Part shown: piece by piece, positions 55,801-64,000 of the stretch
How positions within the stretch are numbered: the first letter of the stretch is position 1
Layout of the letters: each line of letters begins with the position of its first letter
Origin: Linnemannia hyalina
Taxonomy: Eukaryota > Mortierellomycota > Mortierellomycetes > Mortierellales > Mortierellaceae
Direction: 5' to 3'
Length of the DNA stretch: 64,000 nucleotides
Assembly: GCA_019671135.1 (NCBI GenBank)
Contig: JAHRHY010000019.1
Span: 248,001 to 312,000, forward strand
Notes under the pieces: generated by a model
Told to the model about the DNA's origin: nothing
The model's input: the letters and a program-made list of their open reading frames with translations, nothing else
Databases searched by the model: none
Program-made: the position numbers and the translations under genes

Positions 55801-57890
55801 GGCAGTTTGATTCGGCGCTGTTTCAAGAAGCGGATCTTACGGGCGTCGATCTCGGGAAGGCTTGGCTACGCAAGGCAGATTTCAGCAATGCGCAGATGGA
55901 AGGCGTCCGATTTGGAGAGCTGCCGTACCTGCAAGAAGAACATCGTGCTTGGAATTGTTGCTACTCGCTCGATGGGGCTTTGCTTGCTGTAGGACTGAGT
56001 AGTGGAGGTATCGCTTTGCACGACACAGAGACTTGGAGGGAAATCTGCGTGCTAGAAGGACATGACGACGTCGCAGCATGTTTGACATTTTCACCTGACG
56101 GCCGGCGGTTGGCATCTGGGAGTGAGGACAAAGCAGTGCGAGTGTGGGATTGCAGCAGTGGCGATCTTCTTTTGACCATGGAGGCGCATACGGACGATGT
56201 GACGGCGGTGGCATTTTCTCCTTGTGGCGAGAAAATTGCATCAGCAAGCATGGATAAGACGGTGCAATTGTGGAACTCGGTGACAGGGGAGGCGCTGTTT
56301 GCGTTGTTGGGACACACAAATCTTGTTACATGTGTCAAGTTTACGCCAGATGGACGGCAGCTGGTGACGGGCGGTTGGGATGAGTCGATTCGAATCTGGG
56401 ATGCAGATACTGGATCATCGGAGGATGTTTGGGAGTTGAGCCATGGACCAGTGCGATGCCTTGACATTTCACCTGGTGGACGCCGGATCGTGTCTGGGCA
56501 TCGGGACGGTGGTTTGAGACTTTGGAATACCGCTTCTGGATCGGCAGGTCCTATTTTGCGTGGTCACACTAGTGACGTTTCCAACGTTATGTTCTCCACT
56601 AACGGGCAGCGGATTGCTTCAGCTAGCTATGACTCCACGGCCAGACTATGGGACACATCCGCAGGCACCTTAACCTCCGTGTTCAGTAACATGACCGCGA
56701 TCTTCCATGCTTCTCTTTCGTCAGACGGTCAACATATCGCTTCCGTCGATAGTTCTAGCGAGGTGCGCCTTTGGGACGTGAGCTCGAGTGGATCCAGAAT
56801 TGAACAGCATGGACATTCACTTTATGTGGTGGCAGTGGCGTACCTACCTACTGGGCAGACTATCTTGTCCGGCAGCGCGGATAGAACCATTCGACAATGG
56901 GACGCTCGAACAGGTGCTGCTGGGTCCTCCGAAGTTGTTTCCGCCAAGGTCGCGCATACCATTGCATTTTCACCGGACTTCCATCAGACGGCGGCTGGGC
57001 ACATTGATGGGACTATGCAACTATGTGACCTTCGAATCGGTGAAATCGGACCTATCCTTGAAGGTCACACAGATTCTGTGTTGGGTTTGACCTTTTCGCC
57101 ATGTGGTCAGTGGGTCGCATCTGCCAGCAGCGACAACACAGTTCGGCTGTGGAATCTGAAGAATACTGAGCAAGGGCATGTTCTGGCCAACATGGATTTG
57201 AAAGATTTCGGAAGGTCTTCGGTGACATTCTCGCCGACAGGACTGCAGGTTACGGCCGCGGGCATGGATGGTACGGTCAATGTTTACGACGTCCAAACAA
57301 GAAGGCTTTTGAGGACAACAGCGTTGGAGGGAAGAGTCAGAGCAGTGGCTTACTCGCCAAACGGTCAAGAGCTTGCTATCGGGGTCGAAGGCTTTTTATT
57401 CTTTTGGGACCTACAGTCTAAGGAGCCTGACTTTGGACTGGAAGTCAGCTCCTCCGGTGTTTGTTCTATTGTCTATTCACCTTGCGAGAGGTGGATCGCC
57501 TGTGGAAATCTGGATTCGACGATTCAACTGTGTCGTCGACAGTCGAGTGATATAGACGCCTGGTGTCATGTCGCTACCGTCGAGGGGTCTCTTGACACGG
57601 TCAGTGATATCGCATGGAATCCTGTTGTTCCGCTTGAGTTTGCCACCTGTGGCGATGATCGGGCTGTTCGTGTCTGGAGGATCTTGGAGGGCAACGATGG
57701 TGATGATGTCGTGTCTGTCGACTTGGTCTGGGGATCTAACGTCGGTGTGCTTGCTGCGGTCGGCATGAGACTCGACGGTGTTGTTGGTCTTGGCCCCATC
57801 AATCGGCGACTGTTGATGCAGCGCGGCGCTGTTGACGGCTCTTTGACTTTCGAGGGAGATGAATCGGACACTGACCCTGATGACAACTAA
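52893..57890 (+). CDS. NACHT / pentapeptide / 14xWD40 NLR-like protein
   Basis: A single open frame of 1665 residues. Residues about 20-40 carry the family start (FLENVSKPTL, LPRPQQRIE). Residues about 45-480 are a helical, ARM/HEAT-like region with a small Gly-rich helix at about 290-330. The NACHT NTPase follows: Walker A GDSGSGKSS at 539-547, Walker B LVLICDGYDES around 607-616, a sensor-like MVISCRSQY, and a helical lid to about 900. Residues about 957-1010 have pentapeptide-like A(D/N)L/F repeats (GADLSGGQF, EADLTGVDL). From about 1020 to 1610 there are 14 WD40 units, enough for two seven-blade propellers. This is a STAND ATPase like fungal HET-E-type incompatibility proteins, where WD repeats sense a ligand and NACHT drives oligomerisation. 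The effector domain at the N-terminus is not a known HET, TIR or PFD type that I recognise. ATG 52893 is the first in frame, but an upstream exon joined near 52924 (CATGACAG acceptor) is possible. Confidence 0.88.
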   Translation: MALVDLLITMTVHIINVFLENVSKPTLKTDLPRPQQRIERTEQLIYCNTLLLQDSLPLSSFEQDPTLDKAEVAWLVEIKNDPIEQDRLQWLANRMVEKFIQEGIKDSTKIAEIVALGPIFQQEPYRKLLSSLIKELDDSLLLNVDLLQGLVQLVQSSSPGYLVSDDLIKILGLLRIRLQGTHQQSTEHPYYLTLAISRVLDFMADHKIQGLDRILEQEPLSGVLSGLKGSTNPYLMYQACYAFQALQYVPNNETVLQAVLRHSRGVVEGVVKVTALGKLDLGPVLEGLGNLQEALGGIADVAGTVYEGASSLVESGQGVMASLKERYGTGQKRPWYAAIRAAYAFAQAGQLKDLNRLVCEAPCHRDPLFQWGVCQLLGEIAVDPLWSVASRQRAIELLGRLYKEDTDWGCDGSVKAWMLAIVDKLVSIDDRDVAASALILKQELASENTPMMQHPYPLRSRLLTPATSSILVTVQDVPYLEYELYKLRLQRLQEYDERAIYVLPQAKPSLLAKDDEMFPLLEKVLEFLGSDRQVMLILGDSGSGKSSFNRYLEHALWTEYKRGGPIPLFINLAAIDDPQHDLVSKQLQFHNFDEDQILELKLHRHLVLICDGYDESQQLVNLHRTNSFNQPDQWNTKMVISCRSQYLGPSYQDRFKPQSTDRYKPAPHGVFQEAVIAPFSKEQIEDYVEQYVPMEPRSWSTQEYIDKLTTIPNLMDLVRNPFLLLLALEALPDVIKGKQDLSTIKIVRVQLYDTFVNHWINVNMRRLQSNTLSKDDHNMLEMLEEAGFVAMGADYSMRLALSMFEKQNRKAVVQYVHLKDKSTWKAEFFGPDPEVRLLREASPLTRSGSFYQFLHRSMLEYFFSCTIVGPWKIEDDVDEFSYLQLLDPECPLFTRSLIAEQSVIQFLSERVQENSVFRLNLEDIITNSCRIATLATAAANAITILVRAGIAFHRHDFQGVRIPGADLSGGQFDSALFQEADLTGVDLGKAWLRKADFSNAQMEGVRFGELPYLQEEHRAWNCCYSLDGALLAVGLSSGGIALHDTETWREICVLEGHDDVAACLTFSPDGRRLASGSEDKAVRVWDCSSGDLLLTMEAHTDDVTAVAFSPCGEKIASASMDKTVQLWNSVTGEALFALLGHTNLVTCVKFTPDGRQLVTGGWDESIRIWDADTGSSEDVWELSHGPVRCLDISPGGRRIVSGHRDGGLRLWNTASGSAGPILRGHTSDVSNVMFSTNGQRIASASYDSTARLWDTSAGTLTSVFSNMTAIFHASLSSDGQHIASVDSSSEVRLWDVSSSGSRIEQHGHSLYVVAVAYLPTGQTILSGSADRTIRQWDARTGAAGSSEVVSAKVAHTIAFSPDFHQTAAGHIDGTMQLCDLRIGEIGPILEGHTDSVLGLTFSPCGQWVASASSDNTVRLWNLKNTEQGHVLANMDLKDFGRSSVTFSPTGLQVTAAGMDGTVNVYDVQTRRLLRTTALEGRVRAVAYSPNGQELAIGVEGFLFFWDLQSKEPDFGLEVSSSGVCSIVYSPCERWIACGNLDSTIQLCRRQSSDIDAWCHVATVEGSLDTVSDIAWNPVVPLEFATCGDDRAVRVWRILEGNDGDDVVSVDLVWGSNVGVLAAVGMRLDGVVGLGPINRRLLMQRGAVDGSLTFEGDESDTDPDDN

Positions 57891-59048
57891 AGGACTGGAT
57901 ATGATGAAGGGTTGGACGGCGGTACCAGCAACGAGTCCCTGTCAGAGGATGAGAAGGAGGAGGAGGTGGAAAAGATGAATCAGGCCCCATCGAGTTGTAC
58001 TGTGACGAAAGGGTGATTCCATCACACAACTATTATCAACATACTACAATTAAATTACAACATCGTATTTTGTTATTTTTGGTGAGGGACCTCAATGACT
58101 GCCAGAAAATCATAACTGACAACCAATAACAGACAAAACATCATACATGAGTGACAAAAGCAAGGAAAATTGAAAAGATGGGAAAGGAGGGTTCGCTTCT
58201 CTCGCTATTTATTTTTCTTTTTTCTCACCTCCCATTTTTTTCTTTTGTTCCTGGGGGAGAGTGTTGTTTTTGTGTTCGCGTTCAATTCTTTCATGACTCC
58301 TTCAATCACTATTCACATTTAGCCTCACTGCCATCGTCTTTTTTTGCGCCTATCTCTAAACTCGACAATATGATACTGTTCTTATTTCTTTCGTGCGATG
58401 TCGCTAGCTGTCGCAGCATTTTCCTAGAGTTGTTGTAGTTCTTAAGATGCTAAAACATCTTTCCGCAAAATGAAGAGGCAGACGTTGTATTAGGTTCAGC
58501 GAGGGAAAAAAGTGCCAATATACTAGGAAGGGGGTCCAATTGGTCATCACGGAACGTTTTTTCCCCGGTCAGTGCTGTGGCTGTACTTCCTTACCCATCA
58601 TTTTTCCATCCTTTCTCAAACTTTCTGTATGCTAAGCCCGAAAGCCCATCTCTTGTTTTGATTGGACGCCCACTTCGATGTGAGAAAAAAAAGGTACGAA
58701 CGGAATGTTTTTTTTTTCCCAGGGCTGTCTCTTTTGTTCGCTGTTCGCCGCTTGCCAAGAAGGATATAGCCTCTCCCTCCTCCTCTGTTAGTCAGAAATC
58801 CTCCTTGGATGGTTCTACCGCGTACGATATGGGCATGGTGCTCTTATTAATAGCCTATCCGTTTGTACAACATGGAAACGCCATCGTACAAACGTCATGT
58901 CAACAACAACAATGATGCCGATTGCTATTTTTCAAATATATAAAGGGAACCCTCAGCGCGTATATCTCCCATCATCAACAAAACAAACGAACAAAAAACA
59001 ACAACAATAGCAAACACTTTCATCCTATCCCTTTCATCTTGTTCACAA
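57891..59048. other. Intergenic region, NLR to S41-like gene
   Basis: 1.16 kb with no supported gene. The first 150 bp should hold the NLR terminator; the last 120 bp hold the TATA-like element and CA-rich leader of the next gene. Confidence 0.5.
58937..58944 (+). promoter_or_regulatory. TATA-like element of the S41-like gene
   Basis: TATATAAA lies 105 bp before the ATG at 59049 and is followed by an ACAA-rich leader (58978-59010), a common fungal promoter layout. Confidence 0.55.
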
Positions 59049-61180
59049 ATGCTTCTGCTTTCTCTCCAACAGACACTGTTCCTTGTGGGCACCCTGCTCA
59101 TCCCCTCTGCATTGGCAGCCCCAAGCACACCCTCCCTCCTCGACGCATGCGGTCTCCTCGCCAACAAGAACGTCTCCTCCTTGTCCGCCACCGATGTAGC
59201 GAATTGCTACCAAGCCATTCCTTTCAATTCTAACCAAGCAAAGTCCACCCTCGAGACCGTCCATACTCTCTTCAGGGACTACTACATCTTTACCGATGCG
59301 GCCCTGAACCCTCGCGCACTCAGGCCCTTCAAGAACGAACCCGTTGATGTTTTGAAGCGATTGGAGACGATTGGCAGGACCAAGTATACCAGCGACTTCC
59401 AGTTCCATATGGATATCCGTGCGACGATTGAGGCGTTGAAGGATGGGCATGCGTCCTATGATGGTAAGGGGTTGCGCGGGCGTTGGTTTTTGTTTAACTC
59501 TCTTTTCTGTTGGTGGGCTCATTTTTCCCTCCAACAACACGTTAAAACTTAAATCTGTTTGTTACTCATTTTCGATTCTTAACGTTAGTGCACTGCTACG
59601 GCGCATATGCGTTCGTCAACCGTATCGCTCTCCACGCCCCTGTCGTCAATGACACCCAGGTAAACAAAGATGCATGTACTGAATTCATCGCTCCCTCATC
59701 CCCACTCTTATGCCCACAAGTACTAACAAGCATATCTTATCCTCTACTCATTTCTATCTCACAGCAACTGCGTGTGTTCCGCGACATTCACGATGACGAA
59801 TACAAGGGCTGCATTGTCGAGAAGATCAACGGACGACCAGCTTGGTCCTACATGAAGGACTGGTCCACCAACGTCCTTGGCTACTCGCACGACCCCAACG
59901 CCCGCCTCAACATTGCATTAGCCACTCAGGTTTACAAGCCAGGCACGGGTCGGTTCCATACCTTTGATGGACTTTTCGCCACCCGCACCGTTCCCCCCGA
60001 GAGTGATGCGATCGAGTACCAACTCCGCTGTGAGGGGGCGTCGAAACCTGTTAAGGTTTTCGGGGAGTGGGTTGTTCAGCCTATGAACGAGGATTCCAAG
60101 TTTGATAGCGTTGAGTCTTTTGTCAAGAATGTCTGCCTTGCACCTGAGGATGATGGGTCTGTTCATGGTCCTACCCCTGCTCCTGTCCTTATTCTTACTC
60201 CCTCTCCCACAGGTCCCCATCTTGGTCTTGACGTGCAAGAGTTCTCCGGTGCTGAAAAGATCTTAGAAGGCAACGGCACAGTCTTTTACCACCTCAAGGA
60301 GCAGCCTCACATTGGTGTCATGGTTGTTCACAGCTTCGATATCGCCCCTACTGAGGTCGAAGGTGAGGTTGTCTTTGAGGGTCTCAAGGCCTTGCACTCC
60401 AGGAATGTGACCAACCTTGTCATCGATTTCCAAGGAAACGTTGGTGGATACGTCGAGCTCTCTGCCATTGTTGTTCAGTTGCTTTTCCCGAACAAAAGTC
60501 CCCTTGACGTTCTGTTGCAGGCCGATCAGCGAGTCACCAAGCCTCTGCAACAGGCAGCCTTGCATGGATACAAAGTCAACAACACCGAGTACATGGATGC
60601 TTCCCTCCTGGTGGACCTCAAGACCGGTCTCCCTTACAAGGACAACAGTATTTTCTCGCGCCCCGTAACCTTGACCCGTAACGGGCGCAAAAACCTATAC
60701 ACCGAGAGAACCGCCCTCGTTGTTCCTACCATCTCCCAGTCCCAAGTCGACGTCGTCAAGACCTTTCCCTGGACCAATAATGCCAACAACATCCGTGTCA
60801 TCACTGACGGGCGCTCCGGATCCGCGACAGGTATAACGACCTACTTACTGACGAGCGAGCACAACGTCGAGGCATTCGTCGTCGGAGGCACCGCCGGTGA
60901 GGACATGTCCATGTTCTCCTTCGCTGGCGCGTCCGTCTTGGCACTCTCCGACATCCAGCAGACGTACAAGGGTCTGGGTGCTGCCAGTCCCATGAAGGAT
61001 GTCCCCTTTGCGAGCACGATCCGGTTCTCGTGGTTGGAGGTGTATGCCCGGAACAGTACTATCCCCTTGGAGTATGATGCTGAGCGGTTCAGGACCAAGA
61101 ACCATTTGAACTATTCAATCGAGACGTCGTTTGATAGGTCGGCAATGTGGAAACAGCTTGCTGCCCTCTCTTGGAAGTAA
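59049..61180 (+). CDS. Secreted S41-type peptidase-like protein
   Basis: Three exons (59049-59463, 59589-59659, 59765-61180) with GT-AG introns give 633 residues. Residues 1-23 are a signal peptide (FLVGTLLIPSALAA). The middle exon encodes VHCYGAYAFVNRIALHAP, which restores the GHASYD-VHCY join conserved in fungal S41-like proteins. Later blocks are LGVMVVHSF-like (HIGVMVVHSFDI), VIDFQGNVGGYVELSAIVVQ, and DGRSGSATGITTYLLTSEHN; by position, Ser515 in the SATG part is the best nucleophile candidate. Tail-specific peptidases use Ser-Lys or Ser-His-Glu sets; I cannot assign the partner residue. Residues around 215-235 form a Pro/Thr-rich linker. Many NxS/T sites and the signal peptide indicate an extracellular or cell-wall location. 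The substrate is unknown. Confidence 0.8.
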
Positions 61181-61362
61181 TTAGCATTTTTTCTTCGAGT
61201 TTCCCGCTTAATTTGTGGTTTGTGCATCGTAGAATCAACGGCATATCTCATCTCCCCATTTAACTTTCCCCCCCTCGATTTGCTTCCTCCTTCCATATTC
61301 CATCCCTTCGTTACCTTTGTCCTTCATGAAGATCAAATCCAAGTAACGGTCACTCGTACCTG

Positions 61363-61368
61363 AATAAA
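61363..61368 (+). terminator. Poly(A) signal candidate
   Basis: AATAAA lies 183 bp after the stop of the S41-like gene, in AT-rich sequence. Confidence 0.45.
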
Positions 61369-62492
61369 TCTATCGCACAAACACCTAATCATTTTCTTGT
61401 TCTTGAACCGTTGCCTTTCTCATATATTTTGCCGCTTGGAAAGAACATGGGTATCTCTCCTTACGTCCACCCTAGCACGATAAATTTCCTCCTTTTTCGC
61501 CTTTTTCCATGGTTTGTAGTTGTTCCCACCCAGATATGATTATCGTCCATATAGTATCATTCACCATCGGGCGTTGTCTGGAAGGGTCAATCAAGTGGAA
61601 ACGGAAAATGAAAATGAAAATGAAAATGAAAAATTTTGCATGTTCAATTTCTGTGTGACAGGAAGCCGGTCAGTCTCCTTGCCGTTGTTCCTCTTCTCCT
61701 CCCCAAATGCAGATCAAACAATGCTTTTCCATCCTTCCCTTTTTTCCAGTGTGGAGAAAAAAAAATGGGTAGCGTAATAGAAATGAAACTGGACTAAGGT
61801 ATTATTTTGACTGTTCTACTCTTTCATCCCTTTGTTATGCCTACCACTATCCCTCACTAACGATATAAAAAAGAGAGAATTAAATTTATGGGGAGAGGAT
61901 GTGTACTTTTCAAAGGATAAAGGTATATACCACGACCAGAGGGGGGAGACAAGATGGGGCCTGCAAACAGCTTTGTTGACTGGTGCCTGTTGTGAAGCCA
62001 CTGGTGAGGCCGTTCCTTCAAACAAGGTCTCTGTATTCGTTTTTTTTTCATGAACCAAGGACAGAGGGAGGGGGGTTGTTCTCGGTCTGATAGACTCAGG
62101 CCGCACTATGAACAAACACGGTCGCTGGTGGCTGTCGCCCAATCAGAACAGCAGGCAGACTTTGCCGTCAGTCGTAGTAATGGCAGGCTGTTTCTGCAAC
62201 CGTGTCCCACCCAAAGCTCTACGGGACCACATGGAGCCAAGCCCTCTGCGGACCATGCCCGAATCAATCGGGCTCAGACTGCCTTTGAAGTTCAAGTCCC
62301 CAACTCCTGATGCGGGGTCTTCTTTATTGATACAAGAACAAGAGTGAACTTGCTGCTCCACAGCCATCCAGGGGTCACTGGATGGACGGGTGCGTGTTTT
62401 AAAAGCTGTTCCGCGCGAGTGGTCCTCTGGAATTCAGACTGGGCGGGCGTTCTTGGTCTGCCCTTCAGATCCGGACCGACCCCCTTAGAGAA
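61369..62492. other. Spacer, no gene seen
   Basis: Between the S41-like gene and the transposase. It holds a GAAAAT repeat at about 61602-61630 and an 8-bp hairpin (CCATCCAG / CTGGATGG, 62364-62371 and 62378-62385). The rest from about 62050 is more GC-rich and may belong to the downstream transposon's untranslated end. Confidence 0.45.
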
Positions 62493-63911
62493 CTATTCGA
62501 AGCTCTGAATGGACTTTAGGTACTCGGCGACCTTGCTATTGTCACTGACCTCCAAGGCTGGCACCCATGTGGCTATACTCAAACCACCACTCTTCTGTAT
62601 GATGTGATACTCTCTCCCACTGCCTTCTCCTCGATGGCTGACGACCTTGTCCACTTCGTACTCTCTGTCATCGTCCCCAGATGCCATGTTGTCATCAGCT
62701 GGCGTGTGAGGGGGGGTAGCCATGTCGAAGAACGCCTTCCGCGTGGTGAGCAAACCTCTGCTATGGGACAGCTTGACCTTGATGTTCGGAAGAGCGTACA
62801 TGGTCTCCTGCTCTGTCTTGCTGGGGTAGTCAAAGCCGTCCTGAAGCCAGAGCGTATGATGTTGTTCAGTGGGTATACTCCTGAGTGCAACGAACCTCTT
62901 GATGTTCATCAGGAGACACGCTAGCTTGTACTGAGCACCGAACGTCTCTTTCTCTGCTACTTTGTTCACAACCGTATGGCTGAACTTGGTGAACGTCGAC
63001 TGCATCTCCCCGAAATAGCTCTCAATACGAGAACGGAAGCTCCCGAAGATCTCATTGTAGGCCTTCTCTTCCTCAGTCAGTGCAATTCCACGCATCTTGC
63101 GGATTGGATAGCAGAAGTTCTCATACTGGAGCTCGTCCGCGCTGTCCAGTAGCTTACCGATGAATAGACTGTACCCGCCATCCAACGCAACACAGTCCAA
63201 CTTGTGGATCTTGTTTTGGATGCCCATACGAAGGAGCATGGTCCCGTCATTGTAGTCACGGCATGGCGCGGGGGCGGATACAAACAAGACCATGTTGTTC
63301 ATGTCTGTGCACACTTGCACACGGAAGCCCGACTTCTTCAGCTTGTATGAATACAGACTAGCTTTGTCTGCGTTCGCGTAGATGATCCTTGAGTCATGGC
63401 CGTCCAGGTTCAGTGTCACGTTCTTGAATGGCTCTGGGTTCCTTTCGGCAGCGAGATGACGCGACTTCATTGTTGAGAACATCTCAGACAGCATTGTGGT
63501 CAGAAAGCGGTTTAGTGCAGCAGGGTTGTGCATGTAGAACTCCTTGTGGATGGTGTGGAAGGAGGTCTTCGGGATGTACCGTGCCATATCGCTCAAGGAG
63601 ATCCCCTTCACGAGCACGTAGAGTAGCATGACGCCCTTCTCAACATTCCTGTATGGGCAGGAGAATGCTCTAGTGCCAAAGATCACGGTCAAGAAGAAGA
63701 ACACAGGTATGACCCCCAGGCGGTTCAACACAAACGTCTTGATGCTGTCGATGTCGTTCACAGCAGCGATCTCTGTGCGGTGATGCTTCACTCTGTCGAT
63801 GATAGGCCAGTCCGTGTACAGGAACTTCCAGTAGTTCTGTACGATGGCATCGTACTCAAGCGCCTCATCCATATTATGACACACCAGATGCTTCTCTGAA
63901 AAAGCACACAT
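62493..63911 (-). CDS. HARBI1/DDE_4-type transposase with chromodomain-like tail
   Basis: An intact frame of 472 codons from ATG 63911 to TAG 62493. Residues about 70-150 look like a helical/helix-turn-helix region (KGISLSDMARYIPKTSFHTI). The DDE set is seen as Asp170 (LNLDGHDSRI), Asp244 (CVALDGGYS) and Glu297 (RSRIESYFGEM), with spacing typical of the Harbinger/DDE_Tnp_4 group. From 415 to the end is YEVDKVVSHR ... GREYHI ... TWVPALEVSDNSKVAEYL, which follows the chromodomain pattern; the aromatic residue normally found in the VKW position is replaced (IIQKSGG). Such tails direct some retroelement integrases to heterochromatin by binding methylated histone tails. The companion Myb-like protein of Harbinger elements is not in the window. 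The frame is unbroken, so the element may be young or active. Confidence 0.82.
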   Translation of the reverse strand: MCAFSEKHLVCHNMDEALEYDAIVQNYWKFLYTDWPIIDRVKHHRTEIAAVNDIDSIKTFVLNRLGVIPVFFFLTVIFGTRAFSCPYRNVEKGVMLLYVLVKGISLSDMARYIPKTSFHTIHKEFYMHNPAALNRFLTTMLSEMFSTMKSRHLAAERNPEPFKNVTLNLDGHDSRIIYANADKASLYSYKLKKSGFRVQVCTDMNNMVLFVSAPAPCRDYNDGTMLLRMGIQNKIHKLDCVALDGGYSLFIGKLLDSADELQYENFCYPIRKMRGIALTEEEKAYNEIFGSFRSRIESYFGEMQSTFTKFSHTVVNKVAEKETFGAQYKLACLLMNIKRFVALRSIPTEQHHTLWLQDGFDYPSKTEQETMYALPNIKVKLSHSRGLLTTRKAFFDMATPPHTPADDNMASGDDDREYEVDKVVSHRGEGSGREYHIIQKSGGLSIATWVPALEVSDNSKVAEYLKSIQSFE

Positions 63912-63947
63912 GAGGCAAGATCACTTTTAAAGAAAACGCACGACCAT

Positions 63948-64000
63948 GGGGCCAGAAGGCAAAGTATCTTTCTTAGAGAGCTACTCTGCCTTCTGGCCCC
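63948..64000. repeat. 14-bp perfect inverted repeat at the window edge
   Basis: GGGGCCAGAAGGCA (63948-63961) pairs with TGCCTTCTGGCCCC (63987-64000), leaving a 25-nt loop. It lies 36 bp upstream of the transposase ATG and could be part of a sub-terminal or terminal repeat of that element. No second copy is found on the left side of the gene. Confidence 0.8.

Overview
The window looks like nuclear DNA of an early-diverging fungus, most likely Mortierellomycota. The reasons are spliced genes with short GT-AG introns (about 70-150 nt), moderate GC, pyrimidine-rich promoters, NACHT-WD40 (NLR-like) genes and a dense mix of DNA transposon remnants. The lineage is inferred from gene style; no rRNA or other marker confirms it.

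Region 1 (1-13.7 kb) is the most gene-like part. It holds the 5' part of a RAD16-type SNF2 helicase gene (minus, cut by the window edge), an F-box/LRR protein with a very long acidic tail, the TFIIH subunit TFB2 (five exons, minus), a kelch-type single-pass membrane protein, and a cyclin-like gene with frame breaks.

Region 2 (13.7-24.3 kb) holds a decayed hAT transposase, then a second copy of the kelch gene carried on a segmental duplication (7.81-12.13 kb repeated at 17.22-21.11 kb). The hAT remnant ends at the left breakpoint of that second copy. A decayed Tc1/mariner transposase, a tRNA-like repeat, a decayed ORF and an orphan first exon of an NLR gene follow.

Region 3 (24.9-48.06 kb) is the most unusual part. 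Two arms of about 3.8 and 4.4 kb are inverted copies of each other and enclose about 15 kb. The interior contains a fold-back palindrome, a fragment of the ribosome-biogenesis gene UTP20 fused to a Ty3/gypsy retroelement remnant, an orphan protein with a C2H2-like motif, a glycine-rich exon next to a piggyBac-like cysteine-rich tail, a 1.4 kb minisatellite of a 19-bp unit, and a broken Mutator-like (MULE) transposase beside the right arm. It could be a very large, long-TIR Mutator-like element that gathered host and transposon sequence, or an inverted segmental duplication that has been a sink for insertions. The sequence alone does not decide this.

Region 4 (48-64 kb) contains an NLR-like paralogue with an internal deletion and one stop codon, a full-length NACHT/pentapeptide/14-WD40 protein of 1665 residues, a secreted S41-type peptidase-like protein in three exons, and an intact HARBI1/DDE_4-type transposase that ends in a chromodomain-like module. 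All coordinates for splice sites were derived by reading consensus sites and reading frames, not from transcripts.
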